DNA of 64,000 nucleotides from assembly GCA_003586115.2 (NCBI GenBank), contig QVOM02000057.1, positions 1,023,596 to 1,087,595 of the forward strand, written 5' to 3'. The position numbers and the translations under genes were made by a program. The notes under the pieces are model-generated. The model made no database searches and was not told where the DNA came from. It worked only from the letters and a program-made list of their open reading frames with translations. Positions 1 to 14,624 of this stretch are shown piece by piece. Source of the DNA: Salvator merianae. Its lineage: Eukaryota; Chordata; Lepidosauria; Squamata; Teiidae. The stretch's first letter is position 1; every line of letters starts with the position of its first letter.

Positions 1-2622
<2,622 letters not shown>

Positions 2623-2740
2623 AGAAGAGACGGGGCCATCTCTGCGTGGCCGTCCTGCCTTCCTTCTCCTCGGACCCCTACTATTTAACCTGCAAGTGCC
2701 TTGCGTCGCAACGTGGTTGCTCCTTGCTCCTCCTGCTCCC

Positions 2741-2746
2741 AATAAA
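2741..2746 (+). terminator. PolyA signal of the calpain gene
   Basis: AATAAA lies about 120 bases after the calpain stop codon. It is the first canonical signal downstream, so the 3'UTR is predicted to be short. Confidence 0.7.
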
Positions 2747-4665
2747 GGAACATACGCACGCACACGCACATACTATCACTTCGCCTCCTACGTTGGCAGC
2801 CCGTGCTAAGCTTGAACTCTCCCACCTGCCACCACTGTGCCTGCTCACCTGTGACTTTAGAAGCCTGTTGGACTCAGCGCGTCCTGGAGCTGCTTCGTGC
2901 TTTTTACAATAGGTTGCAAGAACTCTACCAAGGAACCACGTAGCTTCTGGTCACACCCTCCTCCCCCTCACACGACAGGCTTCACCACACAGTCACAGCT
3001 TCTGTGTTTTCAAAGAGGAATTTGTTGCAATACTAGTCGGAGTGACGGCAGCCTGTGATGCAGCTCCGGACAGAAGTGCATGCTGGGAAATTCTGTCCCT
3101 CTAACCACTATTCTTACTGTGGTTCTTGATGCGTATAGGGGGCGCTGCCTCCTGATTTTATGCCGTGAAGGGGTCTTCCCTCACCTTAGCTTTTGTACTG
3201 TCCTGATTGTACGCATTGAGAAGTGAAAAAGCCGCGCCAAAGAAATCTTGGAGCATATTTTGCAAGACCAATGCAGTCTTGCTCAGATGTGTGCTAAGGA
3301 TGGCTCCTTCTTTTGTTGCCTTATCACTGAGTGTTTCCTTAAAACCTCCCTATTTGTAAACAGAGTTGCCTTGCTTACATTATCACCAAGGCAAAGCAGG
3401 TTGCAGGGCTTTTCTAGACCTACGTGCCATATTCCTTTGCTTCAGACGGGCTGCTGGTGTTTCACTTTGTATCAAAGAAATGCCATGGGGTTAAGCTTTG
3501 GAAACTATAGGGCAAAGGGCTTTTTCTTCCCCCATGTACACTTGGCTGTCTTTCGATCTTTGACAAAAATGCGGCATTGTGGGTGAAGACTGAGATAGGG
3601 TAGGGGTAATTGGTTTTTTTTTTTTTTTTACCCCTTCTACAGATGTGCCCTTAAAGTAAATACTCTGTGTTGGGCTCCCTCTGGTACAATTTTGGCTGAA
3701 TCCACACTCAGGAAAAAAAAAAAAAGGTCTAGATCAACTTAGGGCTGGTAGATGCCATATTCTGGTATTCAGTTCCTTCTTCAAGTTGACATTAACAGCC
3801 AGAAAATGCATTTCCAAAGTGCATTTTCTGGACTTTAATGTGGATTAGAAGCGGGATGGGAACTCTCATTGCCATATGTTACCATCTCCGTGCTGCTTTT
3901 GGGCCACTTTTTAGAAATAAGTGTGGGTGTAGCCTTCCTCTTGGTATCCACACTCTCTTCTCTCTGCCAATGCCATTGGTTTTCCAAGGAAGGACCTTAG
4001 ATTAGTTATGGCGTACCTGATGTGCATGAAAAAGATTTCCAGCTGCAACTCCAAGAAGGATGAGTGAGGCTCTCTACCTGAATCCTGGGAAGATTCAGTG
4101 AAATTTCAAATTTCATTCATTCATTCAAGATGCTGCCCCCATTGCATCAGTTTGCACCAGGTTGCAAATAATTAACCCTTTTTTCAGGGTTGCCCATCCC
4201 CATTTTCCCACTTGCCTGATTCTTCTCATCCTGCTATGTGCCTCTTTTGTTCTTCATAGCTGGATATTACTGACTTTTCAAGAGGCTAGTTACTGGTGAG
4301 GGAAGTTACTTCTTAGGTGTGGGGGTGTCTTTCTGTCTTCCTGCTTAGACATGGAGTAAGCATTTTGATCTTGGACTGTGGAACTACAGGACTGATGCAG
4401 TAGCATTCTTCCTTTTCTTGACAGACTGATGAGAGAGAGGGTACTATAGCTGGACCTGGTTCACTATTTGCTTCATCTTACCATTTTGAGGTGCCCAAGT
4501 CACAGCTGGGAAATGTGTGGTTCTCCAGGGGTTTTTGAAGTCCATATTCTCAAGGAAGTTCAAGGAAGGTGAGGGTTGTCATTCAGAAACACCCAAAGTG
4601 CCATCAATTCTGAATCCCTGACCTAAGGAATAGATTCCTGAATGTTGGTAGGACTGAGCATGAAA
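2747..4665. other. Intergenic DNA between calpain and the beta-keratin cluster
   Basis: I see no coding exon here. Open frames are short and none resembles a known protein. The stretch contains a poly-T run near 3615-3629, an A-rich run near 3712-3725 and one palindromic MITE-like repeat (listed separately). Confidence 0.6.
3775..3960. repeat. Palindromic MITE-like element, copy 1
   Basis: An inverted repeat is visible around 3800-3850: GCCAGAAAATGCATTT... is followed by its near complement and then TTTAATGTGGATTA. The right flank (GCTGCTTTTGGGCCACTTTT...) recurs in the copies near 5.64-5.87, 31.80-31.94 and 52.44-52.62 kb. The recurrent hairpin with no coding capacity suggests a non-autonomous DNA transposon; the family is not identified. 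Confidence 0.55.
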
Positions 4666-5639
4666 TGATCAAGGCCCATCTGTACTTCCTATGGGGTCCT
4701 TAAGGTGTAAGCAGTCATCGCTATAATTTTATGTTTCTGGAAGCTTCCGTAAGCACTTTAGCGTCTGACTGCTGCTAAGATTTCAGATGGAGAAATCTCC
4801 TCTGACAAAGATCACCCTAGGAGTTTGGTACCTGAAGGCTGCATCAGTTGACATACCTTTCCATTTTTCATGTGCTTGTTCTCAGGAAGCTTTGGGGACA
4901 CACACAGATATTCTTCCATTCTTTTCTTTATGTGTCCTTTAGTATACTGCAATAGGAGACTTTGTCTGAGGTGGCAAATTAAATTTATAACCATGTGGGA
5001 ACGTTCTGTATCGGGGAATGTTTTACACTCTTATGATGTAACTGGGTACTATTGTTTAATCTTTGCTTTTTTTTTTGTATTATAAAACAAACTTGTTTTA
5101 TTGCCAAAGCAATACAAAAGTGCTATTATTAAAGTGACAAAATTGTCCCTGAATTCCTGTTGGTTTTATTTACCTCCAGTTGCTATAGTTATCTGCACTC
5201 AAAGATGGTGGTTTTTGTGTTTTAGCAACTTGCTTGAAAATTTTACTTGATATAGTCATGGAAACTGGACAAGATGTTTGATGCTGTTCTCAGGCACAGT
5301 CAAATCAAAGTTCACTCCCAAGACTATGTGGTTACCTTCAAGAATTTACCTGGCCAGTACATTTCCTATGTGCTGTTATTGTCTTCTGGAGAAACACCAA
5401 TGTGTACAGAAAATATTTCATAGCTGTAATTAGGTGTGGGTTGCATCATCATAGTTGCTGTGGCTTTTATGTTAGGGACTAAATATGCTGAGACAGAGAA
5501 ATTTATCTGACATTCTCCCCAAACTGTAGCAAAAAGTGATTCTGGAGATCAGTGTTTATCACCAGATATTCCTTTAATATAGGGAATATTTGGGAAAGCG
5601 CCTAATTTAGTCTTCAGATCTTCAACAATGGTGAGATAT

Positions 5640-5875
5640 ACGTGCATTCAGAAAATGCACATATATCCTGTAGTAACAATCGGAGGGTAGTATTCCCATC
5701 CCATCTCTAATCCACATTGAAGGCTAGATAAAGCATTTTGAAAGTGCATTTTTTGGCCTTTAATGTGGATTAAAGCTAGCATTTGGAGGCTACCACCTTT
5801 AAGCTGCTTTCGAGCCCCTTTTGCTTTTAATCTATGTGGATATAGCCTGAGCCACATATAGGCCGCATTTGAGGT
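5640..5875. repeat. Palindromic MITE-like element, copy 2
   Basis: The central inverted repeat lies at about 5709-5773: TCTAATCCACATTGAAGGC on one side and GCCTTTAATGTGGATTA on the other, around AAAGCATTTTGAAAGTGCAT. It lies downstream of gene 1. Its counterpart across the palindrome is at 31.80-31.94 kb, and duplicate B holds it at 14106-14341. Confidence 0.6.
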
Positions 5876-6152
5876 AACACTAACATTGTCTCTGAAATAA
5901 GCACGTAATTTGTTTCTGGAGTTCAGAAAGGGAAGATGCCATAGCAAGATTATATATCGATTTAGTCCACTGTTTGATTGGTGAATTATTACTCCTATGA
6001 AGTGCCCCTGTTAGATCATTCTGCTTTTCATGTCTTGCATTGTTTACAGTAGTTGTATTTCTTGATGGTGAAAGTATCTCTGGGAACACTGTCCAGTCAG
6101 TAGTTAACCAACACAAGCCAGGAGAGACATGTTATGCGAATGCAGGAAAAGC

Positions 6153-6158
6153 TTTATT
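6153..6158 (-). terminator. PolyA signal of beta-keratin gene 1
   Basis: Minus-strand AATAAA about 145 bases after the gene 1 stop, in the context CCAATAAAGC that is shared with genes 2, 5, 7, 9 and 10. Confidence 0.8.
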
Positions 6159-6300
6159 GGAGAAAATTAGGCAAGTAAAGACAAAAAGAAGGGAAGAACA
6201 TACAAAGAGGAAGACGGTGCAACATCGCCAGAAGTTTCACAGATTCTATCTGCTGGACTAAAGGAGGTGGTGGGCCTTAGGTTGCTTTATCTGGCTTGGC

Positions 6301-6840
6301 TCAGAAGCAGACACTACCACGGCGTCCCAGCAGGGACTTTTTTCCAAGGAATCCTCGCCTGCCAAACCCATAAGGCCAGCCTCCCGCTGCATAGCCCAGA
6401 CCCCCATAACCACCAAATACACCTCCTCCCAGCCCATAACCTCCAACGGCGCAAGGAGTGTTGCCACCAACGGCTACAGGCTCACAGCTGGCGGACAGGA
6501 TGGGCCCTGGGATGGTCAAAACGCAAGGAGATGGCTGGATCACCACTTCTGATGAAGGGATCTGGTTGACGCAGGAAGGAAAAACTCCAGCCAGGGTACC
6601 AAGGCTGCCGGAAGTTTCAACCTGGCCTCCAGCACCACCTAGACCACCTCCGTAGCCGAGACCTCCATAGCCGAGACCTCCGTAGCCGAGACCTCCGTAG
6701 CCATAACCGAGACCTCCGTAGCCGAGACCTCCGTAGCCACAACCAAGACCTCCAACGCCGACAGCTCCACAACGACCGAATCCAACAGATGGGGTGGAAG
6801 CGATGTTTGGCACGGTGCACGCTGGACCACAGTCAACCAT
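6301..6840 (-). CDS. Corneous beta-protein (beta-keratin) gene 1, 179 aa
   Basis: Structural protein of the hard cornified epidermis (scale or claw). Residues 1-26 form a Cys-bearing head (MVDCGPACTVPNIAS...). Residues 28-72 are a glycine-rich run built on GGLGYG. Residues 94-126 are the beta-sheet core (SEVVIQPSPCVLTIPGPILS...) known to build the 3-4 nm filament. A second Gly/Tyr-rich stretch follows, and the tail ends LLGRRGSVCF. There are nine cysteines. The start is the MVDC methionine in a CCAAAATGG context, 14 bases inside exon 2. The splice acceptor lies just upstream (exon 2 ends at 6854) and the 5'UTR intron is 6855-8671. The protein is identical to genes 2, 5 and 7. If the two sides of the N gap are an allelic overlap, this is the same locus as gene 2. 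Confidence 0.93.
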   Translation of the reverse strand: MVDCGPACTVPNIASTPSVGFGRCGAVGVGGLGCGYGGLGYGGLGYGYGGLGYGGLGYGGLGYGGGLGGAGGQVETSGSLGTLAGVFPSCVNQIPSSEVVIQPSPCVLTIPGPILSASCEPVAVGGNTPCAVGGYGLGGGVFGGYGGLGYAAGGWPYGFGRRGFLGKKSLLGRRGSVCF

Positions 6841-6854
6841 TTTGGATGGTGAGT

Positions 6855-8671
6855 CTGAAATAAAGGAAGGGGGTGAAAATGAATTTCTTTCATGGTAGGA
6901 AATTGGAAAGTTCAGAGGATCTGAAGAAAGTATTGATAACTACACCCTGCAAACAGTGACCCACTGTCATCTAGAATTTAAAATACAGGCTCCTTCAACC
7001 CTCTTCTCCTTCATGCAAGTCAACCTCAGTCCCGTGCTCAGGATAAGACTCTTCTGTGCTCAAGTGTTTTATGAGCAGCCAAGTTAGGCTTATATGAAGC
7101 AGCATTTTTGTCTTTTGTTTACTGAATTCTCCTCTTCACTGCTAACCTTCACTGAAAATAGAGAAGAACATGCAAAACGAAATTTCATCTTTCCACCTTG
7201 AAGCCCTAGTTGTTGTGGCAGCTAGGAAAACTACTCTCAACTATGGCTGGTTCACCAGCGAACACTTTTTCTGAGCGGTAGATGTTCATCCTCAGGTATC
7301 CACATCCTGGTAGATTCCAGACTGGATGATTTCCATCTATGTCTTGATTATAGACTAGAAGATGATGAAATAGATGACAGAAGCATTTTCTACACTTTAA
7401 CCATACATCTAGCTACCGTACAAGAACTGGTAAAAAATGACTAATAATAGAAATCAGAAAATGGTGAAAATCTGGGTTGTATAAGTGCCCCATTGGATTA
7501 AATTTGGGATGTTTTTCCATCGTGTCTATTTCTCCCCTCAAATCTGAACCATTTCTCCTAAGTAGCTGATAATATGCCAAGGTGACATAAGGCAAGAATT
7601 AAAGACCAAAGAGAACCATTACTTTAGACCACTTCATATAGACAATCACCCCCAAAATAAACCTAAAGGTACATCATGGATGACAAGAAAAGGAAAAATA
7701 TCAATAAAAAGCAACTTTGCTTTGGTAATAAAACCTAGATAAGGGATAAATAATAAAGTTTTAGCCAGGGAATGTTCCTCATTATAGAATAAACCAATAC
7801 AGTTTTTAAAATGTGGAAATATGCTATGTTATATTTATATAAAGCAAGACCAGAGAAGGATCTAACAGCAAATATGGGCCAAAAAAACATTTGGAAGGAT
7901 GATATAGGTGGAAAATTCAGGGAAGGATGAGATGTTGAACAAAACGGTGAGCTGCACTAAATCTGCTAGACTTAAACAAACAGTTTTGAAAGTTTGACCC
8001 CCGTCCAGATATTGTATATCAACAACACAATCCCCCCCTGGTGTTGGAGGAATTGTTGGACTAAAAGATTTAACTTCCATGTATGGCAGGAATGTCCACC
8101 GGTAAAGAAATTTTGGGAACATGTGAAAGGCGAGCTAATGAAAACATTCAAACAGAGATGGAATCCTAAACTCTATTTATTGCTGTAGAAAATTCAGGAC
8201 TAAGAAATGAACAGCTGCTAGGATAGATGATGACAGCAGGTCAAGATGAAATAACAGCTTCTTTCAAAACATTTGTACAGAAAGCTATGGGACCCTGAGA
8301 CAAACGATGGGCTCACGGAAAAGACAAACAAGATGGAGGACACACAAGAAACCAGACCTTCCAGAGGTTTAGGGCACCAGCAATAGAGAGCCTGGAAAAC
8401 CTACAGCAATATCCATTGCCCTCAGTGAACACATAACAAATGTAACCCACTTGCATCACGATACATAGATGAGGAAAATGAGAAAAAAGAGAAAGAAAAA
8501 TACGTTATATATTATGCAGGGCCTTGGGAATTTTGTGGGAAAAACTTCATTTCTTCCTGGGATTTTGCAGTGTCTCCCATTTTGGGATCCTTGATCCCAC
8601 TGGAATGAGAGACAATGAAGTTCTGCAGCTATTTGTATAAAGGGAAAAGAATTCTGATGAATTTGACTTAC
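6855..8671 (-). other. 5'UTR intron of gene 1
   Basis: An intron of 1817 bp, with minus-strand donor GTAAGT at its high-coordinate end and acceptor TTTATTTCAG next to exon 2. No gene is seen within it. The introns of genes 2, 5 and 7 have exactly the same length. Confidence 0.8.
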
Positions 8672-8764
8672 CTAAAGGAAAGCAGGTGCTGAGAAACTGA
8701 GAAGAGCAGGAGACCAAGCCAGGCAAAAGCTGTGGAAGGCCTGAGCCTGGGGAGCCCTTTTATA
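8672..8764 (-). promoter_or_regulatory. Promoter and non-coding exon 1 of gene 1
   Basis: On the minus strand TATAAAAG sits at 8757-8764. A predicted transcription start about 25-30 bases downstream lies in CCTTCCACAGCTTTTGCCTG, and the donor GTAAGTC begins at 8671. A non-coding first exon followed by a 5'UTR intron is the usual sauropsid beta-keratin gene structure. Confidence 0.8.
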
Positions 8765-10069
8765 CCCAACACTGGCTTGGAGACGCCCCTTTGGCCTTGG
8801 GCATTAATTAGGAAGATATGGAAGACTTGAATCATCTCCACAAATTGCTCTGATAAGTCCCAGGTATGAAGCCTTGTGGTCTCATTTTCTAAGCGTTGCT
8901 TACTGGAATTTGCACACTCCCAACTTTGATCTTCGCCATTTGGATTTCTGCAAAGTAAACAAAAAGCACCAAGAACCATATCTTGCTGATTCTTCCTTGG
9001 CAGCTAATGGAGCAGCCCCCATTCATTCTTATGGAAAGTAGCTCAAATTTGGACTCCCTTTGCTTGCATCCTTGACTTTTTGTTTTAGCCGTTCACTTGT
9101 TTCAGTCTGGTTTCTGTGCTTCGATTTAGCAGTGGTTGGATGGCCCTCAACATCCAATGGAATTCGGAAGCGTTGCTCTCTCTTAATTTTACACCTGTCC
9201 CAACTCATGGACTCTTTGATCCTCTTTGATCTTTCAGTCCATGAGCCTGCACGCAAAGACCACTAAGACTCGATCAAGTCCTCGAACCTGTCCTCTTGGT
9301 GACTGACCAGTTGCATATTGAAATCCAAGGCCGGATGTGAACCTTTAGAGATGCAGTTCCTTCTACAGGAGGGAAAGGTAGAAGGACATCAGGGCTGGAT
9401 AACTTGACCTTCCTTGAATTTGTCCAAGTCCCTTTGGAAGGTCATCTCCTCATCCACGAAAACTGCAGGGACATTCGGTGAGATACTTCAGTAGCTGGAG
9501 AAAGGGGAGCAGGACCACTCTATCACCCCTACAAGGGTCATGGTTTATCTTTGACTTCCACTGGCATCTGCCTGGGGGATTGCTGAGAATGAAGGACGCC
9601 TTGATACCAACTGCCTGGAAACCTACAGGTTCTTCCTCCAGGATGGACCTGTTCCCCAAAAAACATGCTGTAGAAAATGGGACCACCTTTCTTCCAAGAG
9701 CTTGGCAGGGTGAGGATCCGGATTTGTGCTCTGGTGCTCCATCAGATCCTGTCAGCTGAACCTGAGGGCCTGTAACCTTCGGCTGCTACTTCAGAATATG
9801 TGCAGGACTGCGGCTTGGATCATCTAGCAACTCTCTGCAACACCTGCTGTTAAGCTCCCCAGTTTCCTCCCAGTCCCCTTTTCCTCTTGTGTGTGTCTTT
9901 TTTAGATTGTAGCCCTGAAGGAAGGGAATTCTCTAAGGCTATACATTCTGGGCTGCCCTGAGAGACGTTGTAGGCTAAAGGGAGCATAAAAAAGTAAACT
10001 ATGTTTGAACATCACAGTGCTCCTGTCCATGCCTGCAATCCTTCATCGACATACAAGAATCCTTAACCA

Positions 10070-10155
10070 TTTCCATTTTATTTGTATACTGCCTGTCCAA
10101 AAAACTGCTCAAGGCAGTTTACAACCCCCCCAAAAAATACAAAATAAGAAAGTAT
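10070..10155. repeat. SINE-like repeat fragment
   Basis: It carries a TTTATTTGTATACTGCCTGT...AAGGCAGTTTACAAC segment followed by an A-rich tail. The wording resembles the ends of common squamate short interspersed repeats; the family is not identified. Duplicate B carries it at about 18536-18621, and a fragment lies at about 28500-28545 in opposite orientation. Confidence 0.45.
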
Positions 10156-10304
10156 ACATTGTAACACATTATACATTCTAAAATGACATACAATAACAAA
10201 TAATACGTTGTAAAACTACATAAAACCTTGGGGCAAGCCAGGGCAAGAAACAGCAGACTTTCTTCCTTCTTTCTTAAAGCCAACCATAGCTACAGTTCTT
10301 CTAC

Positions 10305-10393
10305 TTCCTTCCTTCCTTCCTTCCTTCCTTCCTTCCTTCCTTCCTTCCTTTCCTTCCTTCCTTCCTTCCTTCCTTCCTTCCTTCCTTCCTTCC
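10305..10393. repeat. TTCC/GGAA microsatellite in duplicate A
   Basis: About 22 TTCC units with one imperfect unit (CCTTTCC) near 10350. The corresponding array in duplicate B (18811-18863) is shorter and is preceded by a 44-base unique spacer that is missing here. Confidence 0.95.
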
Positions 10394-11346
10394 CTGTCAA
10401 AGGACATTCCTGATGTTTGCACTTAAATTCGCCAAGGATGCTCAATGGCAGTTAGAATACCTTTTAATATCTTTTGGAACTTTGATTAGAATGTACCAAC
10501 TCTGGCTAGTTTTAAGTGTTTGCGATCAGCTTCTGCAAATAAGACTCCGGGAGCACTCATAGCCTTTATTTTAGACAATTTCCCTGTGAGGTAAAAGGAG
10601 AGGATCACAGACAAACTGCATATCTGTAACTTTTAACATGGAACACGGTGGAGTTTAGCTTCTCTTGCCCAGAGCTTTCATGACAATGGTCAAGGCCTGC
10701 ATCCATTCATGTTTCTCTGGCACAAAGAAGCTCTCTGCCTCATGTACCAAGGCAACTTTATTCCAAATGAATAAGCACATCTGGTAACAATGGAAGAGCA
10801 CTGATCACCTTCATTCTCTCGCCCCGTTCCCCCTGTTCTCAGATCATATAAGGTAAAAGGCTTTGGCATAATATCGGCAATGTTAAATGTTAGCCCTAAA
10901 ACCCCCCGATTAATGCAACAACTTCCTTTAGGATCCCCTGTGTTTCCGCTCTGTAAACAGAATCTTTTCAACTGCAAGGGCAGTGCCTGGTATCTAAGTG
11001 AACATTTAGCTAAGAAGGTGTCCCATCCTATCCCCTGAGGGAGTTGAAAAGGCCAAATAAGCAGCTCAGCATTTGATTAATGTTCTTCCCAGAGTCCCAC
11101 ATTATGGCCTCTGCCTTTAACAAAGTGTGAGCTTATTATTCCCTTTTCCGGTTTTGGTCAAAATTTTCATTAAACTAAGAAGATCAAAGCAGAAGAACAA
11201 GCAACTGGCATTCTGTGGAGCAGACAAAATGCTGTTAGAGCAATTAAAATAATTTGGGAACACGATGCAGGTCACAAATTGCTCTTAATGAAAGCCTCAG
11301 GCCAGAGGAGTGTTCCAGGCACACTGTGGAGGTACATCCAAAAGAG

Positions 11347-11422
11347 TATAAAAGGTCTCCATGGATGTAGAACTTCCACAGCTTCTCCTGCCTCCAGATC
11401 CTCAGAGACTTCGCCTGCCTTG
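11347..11422 (+). promoter_or_regulatory. Orphan promoter and exon 1 (gene 3 type) running into the gap
   Basis: TATAAAAG at 11347-11354, exon 1 ending ...CGCCTGCCTTG and donor GTAAGT at 11423 are the same as for gene 3. The intron continues to 12142, 24 bases short of the expected splice acceptor, and then the N run begins. Either the coding exon is hidden in the gap, or this is the second allele of the gene 3 promoter. Confidence 0.8.
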
Positions 11423-11689
11423 GTAAGTGCTCAGAACTCTTTTTGACTCTCAGAATCCAAAGGCGTTCATATTCAGAAGGTTCCATTGAATCAGTCAGAG
11501 AATGAGATTCAGATAGGATGAGGAAAATCGACTGGTGTCGACAAATCTCTCTATTTTAAGAAGCAGGCTGAGGGGCTGCCGTTTATTTCTTCTGTCTTAG
11601 GTTGATAGAGGGATCATACTCAGTAAGACTTTGCTTCCTCCTGCTCTAACTCTCAGAGCTGCCATTGTTTTAGCAGACTCTTTTAAATT

Positions 11690-11760
11690 GTTTTTTACTG
11701 TTGTAAGCGACCCGGAGAACTTTTGTATAGGGCAGGATAAATATAGAAATAAATTTACCT
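11690..11760. repeat. SINE-like 3' end fragment
   Basis: TTTTACTGTTGTAAGCGACC...GGATAAATATAGAAATAAAT resembles the 3' end of squamate short repeats. A similar piece at 12001-12068 ends in AAATAAATAAATAGG. Both recur at the equivalent places in the other beta-keratin units. Confidence 0.45.
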
Positions 11761-12142
11761 ACATGATCCTGTTGCAACAACCTGTAAAAGCGGGGAACTG
11801 CATTTTGGATTCCTTCCCTAACATCACCATAGGAAGGAATTATAAAACCTAAGAAGGAAACTGAATGGGTTGCAACTGTCCCCCAAACTTTCCAACAAAG
11901 GGGCTAATTATCAATATTATCAGTTTCCAGAGCAACCTAAAATTTAAACTAATCAGACCTTAGTTCGTTCCTCAAAGCATGGAGGAAAGGCGACAGCTGC
12001 TTTTACTGTTGTAACCCGCCCTGAGACCTTTGGGTATAGGATACCAAAAAGATGCAAATAAATAAATAGGTAGACAGATAAATATCATGGACCAAATCCC
12101 TGCAAGATCCTTTCTGTGGCTTATTGAACTAATGTCCCAAAC

Positions 12143-13131
12143 NNNNNNNNNNNNNNNNNNNNNNNNNNNNNNNNNNNNNNNNNNNNNNNNNNNNNNNNNN
12201 NNNNNNNNNNNNNNNNNNNNNNNNNNNNNNNNNNNNNNNNNNNNNNNNNNNNNNNNNNNNNNNNNNNNNNNNNNNNNNNNNNNNNNNNNNNNNNNNNNNN
12301 NNNNNNNNNNNNNNNNNNNNNNNNNNNNNNNNNNNNNNNNNNNNNNNNNNNNNNNNNNNNNNNNNNNNNNNNNNNNNNNNNNNNNNNNNNNNNNNNNNNN
12401 NNNNNNNNNNNNNNNNNNNNNNNNNNNNNNNNNNNNNNNNNNNNNNNNNNNNNNNNNNNNNNNNNNNNNNNNNNNNNNNNNNNNNNNNNNNNNNNNNNNN
12501 NNNNNNNNNNNNNNNNNNNNNNNNNNNNNNNNNNNNNNNNNNNNNNNNNNNNNNNNNNNNNNNNNNNNNNNNNNNNNNNNNNNNNNNNNNNNNNNNNNNN
12601 NNNNNNNNNNNNNNNNNNNNNNNNNNNNNNNNNNNNNNNNNNNNNNNNNNNNNNNNNNNNNNNNNNNNNNNNNNNNNNNNNNNNNNNNNNNNNNNNNNNN
12701 NNNNNNNNNNNNNNNNNNNNNNNNNNNNNNNNNNNNNNNNNNNNNNNNNNNNNNNNNNNNNNNNNNNNNNNNNNNNNNNNNNNNNNNNNNNNNNNNNNNN
12801 NNNNNNNNNNNNNNNNNNNNNNNNNNNNNNNNNNNNNNNNNNNNNNNNNNNNNNNNNNNNNNNNNNNNNNNNNNNNNNNNNNNNNNNNNNNNNNNNNNNN
12901 NNNNNNNNNNNNNNNNNNNNNNNNNNNNNNNNNNNNNNNNNNNNNNNNNNNNNNNNNNNNNNNNNNNNNNNNNNNNNNNNNNNNNNNNNNNNNNNNNNNN
13001 NNNNNNNNNNNNNNNNNNNNNNNNNNNNNNNNNNNNNNNNNNNNNNNNNNNNNNNNNNNNNNNNNNNNNNNNNNNNNNNNNNNNNNNNNNNNNNNNNNNN
13101 NNNNNNNNNNNNNNNNNNNNNNNNNNNNNNN
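12143..13131. other. Assembly gap (989 N)
   Basis: A single run of undetermined bases. It separates two contigs whose facing ends have the same sequence. The missing stretch would have to contain a gene 3-like coding exon if the duplication is real. Confidence 1.
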
Positions 13132-14105
13132 TGATCAAGGCCCATCTGTACTTCCTATGGGGTCCTTAAGGTGTAAGCAGTCATCGCTATAATTTTATGT
13201 TTCTGGAAGCTTCCGTAAGCACTTTAGCGTCTGACTGCTGCTAAGATTTCAGATGGAGAAATCTCCTCTGACAAAGATCACCCTAGGAGTTTGGTACCTG
13301 AAGGCTGCATCAGTTGACATACCTTTCCATTTTTCATGTGCTTGTTCTCAGGAAGCTTTGGGGACACACACAGATATTCTTCCATTCTTTTCTTTATGTG
13401 TCCTTTAGTATACTGCAATAGGAGACTTTGTCTGAGGTGGCAAATTAAATTTATAACCATGTGGGAACGTTCTGTATCGGGGAATGTTTTACACTCTTAT
13501 GATGTAACTGGGTACTATTGTTTAATCTTTGCTTTTTTTTTTGTATTATAAAACAAACTTGTTTTATTGCCAAAGCAATACAAAAGTGCTATTATTAAAG
13601 TGACAAAATTGTCCCTGAATTCCTGTTGGTTTTATTTACCTCCAGTTGCTATAGTTATCTGCACTCAAAGATGGTGGTTTTTGTGTTTTAGCAACTTGCT
13701 TGAAAATTTTACTTGATATAGTCATGGAAACTGGACAAGATGTTTGATGCTGTTCTCAGGCACAGTCAAATCAAAGTTCACTCCCAAGACTATGTGGTTA
13801 CCTTCAAGAATTTACCTGGCCAGTACATTTCCTATGTGCTGTTATTGTCTTCTGGAGAAACACCAATGTGTACAGAAAATATTTCATAGCTGTAATTAGG
13901 TGTGGGTTGCATCATCATAGTTGCTGTGGCTTTTATGTTAGGGACTAAATATGCTGAGACAGAGAAATTTATCTGACATTCTCCCCAAACTGTAGCAAAA
14001 AGTGATTCTGGAGATCAGTGTTTATCACCAGATATTCCTTTAATATAGGGAATATTTGGGAAAGCGCCTAATTTAGTCTTCAGATCTTCAACAATGGTGA
14101 GATAT

Positions 14106-14341
14106 ACGTGCATTCAGAAAATGCACATATATCCTGTAGTAACAATCGGAGGGTAGTATTCCCATCCCATCTCTAATCCACATTGAAGGCTAGATAAAGC
14201 ATTTTGAAAGTGCATTTTTTGGCCTTTAATGTGGATTAAAGCTAGCATTTGGAGGCTACCACCTTTAAGCTGCTTTCGAGCCCCTTTTGCTTTTAATCTA
14301 TGTGGATATAGCCTGAGCCACATATAGGCCGCATTTGAGGT
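14106..14341. repeat. Palindromic MITE-like element (duplicate of copy 2)
   Basis: Same sequence as 5640-5875. It marks the outer left limit of the large palindrome, because its partner is at 31.80-31.94 kb. Confidence 0.6.
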
Positions 14342-14618
14342 AACACTAACATTGTCTCTGAAATAAGCACGTAATTTGTTTCTGGAGTTCAGAAAGGGAA
14401 GATGCCATAGCAAGATTATATATCGATTTAGTCCACTGTTTGATTGGTGAATTATTACTCCTATGAAGTGCCCCTGTTAGATCATTCTGCTTTTCATGTC
14501 TTGCATTGTTTACAGTAGTTGTATTTCTTGATGGTGAAAGTATCTCTGGGAACACTGTCCAGTCAGTAGTTAACCAACACAAGCCAGGAGAGACATGTTA
14601 TGCGAATGCAGGAAAAGC

Positions 14619-14624
14619 TTTATT
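14619..14624 (-). terminator. PolyA signal of gene 2
   Basis: Minus-strand AATAAA at the equivalent position to that of gene 1. Confidence 0.8.

Larger units (their letters stand above)
8765..11346. other. Intergenic DNA between divergent promoters, duplicate A
   Basis: No gene is recognised between the gene 1 promoter (-) and the orphan promoter (+). It contains a SINE-like segment at about 10070-10155 and the TTCC array at 10305-10393. The stretch of about 0.8-0.9 kb at roughly 9180-10070 has no counterpart between genes 4 and 5. Confidence 0.6.
4666..12142 (+). repeat. Direct duplicate A of an about 7.5 kb segment (end of left contig)
   Basis: This segment matches 13132-20612 at an offset of 8466 bases, changing to 8470 after the GGAA/TTCC microsatellite. 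Visible differences are only a few substitutions (for example near 8120, 8831, 11095, 11147 and 11751) plus the microsatellite. It contains gene 1 and an orphan promoter with exon 1. It stops exactly at the N run. Unmerged allelic overlap is the favoured explanation over a true duplication; see findings. Confidence 0.9.

Noticed and set aside
6617..6893. Overlapping frames on both strands within beta-keratin coding exons (for example Arg/Trp-rich or Val/Ser-rich proteins)
   Set aside because: The glycine-rich GGN repeats keep other frames open by composition. The same shadows occur at every gene copy, and the real frame has the conserved head, core and tail.
11244..11486. 80-codon minus frame repeated at each gene 3/4/6/8 promoter
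   Set aside because: It is antisense to the promoter and exon 1. It recurs because the promoters are duplicated.
11972..13169. Long open frames across the N run (338-388 codons)
   Set aside because: They consist almost wholly of undetermined bases, so the absence of stops is an artefact.
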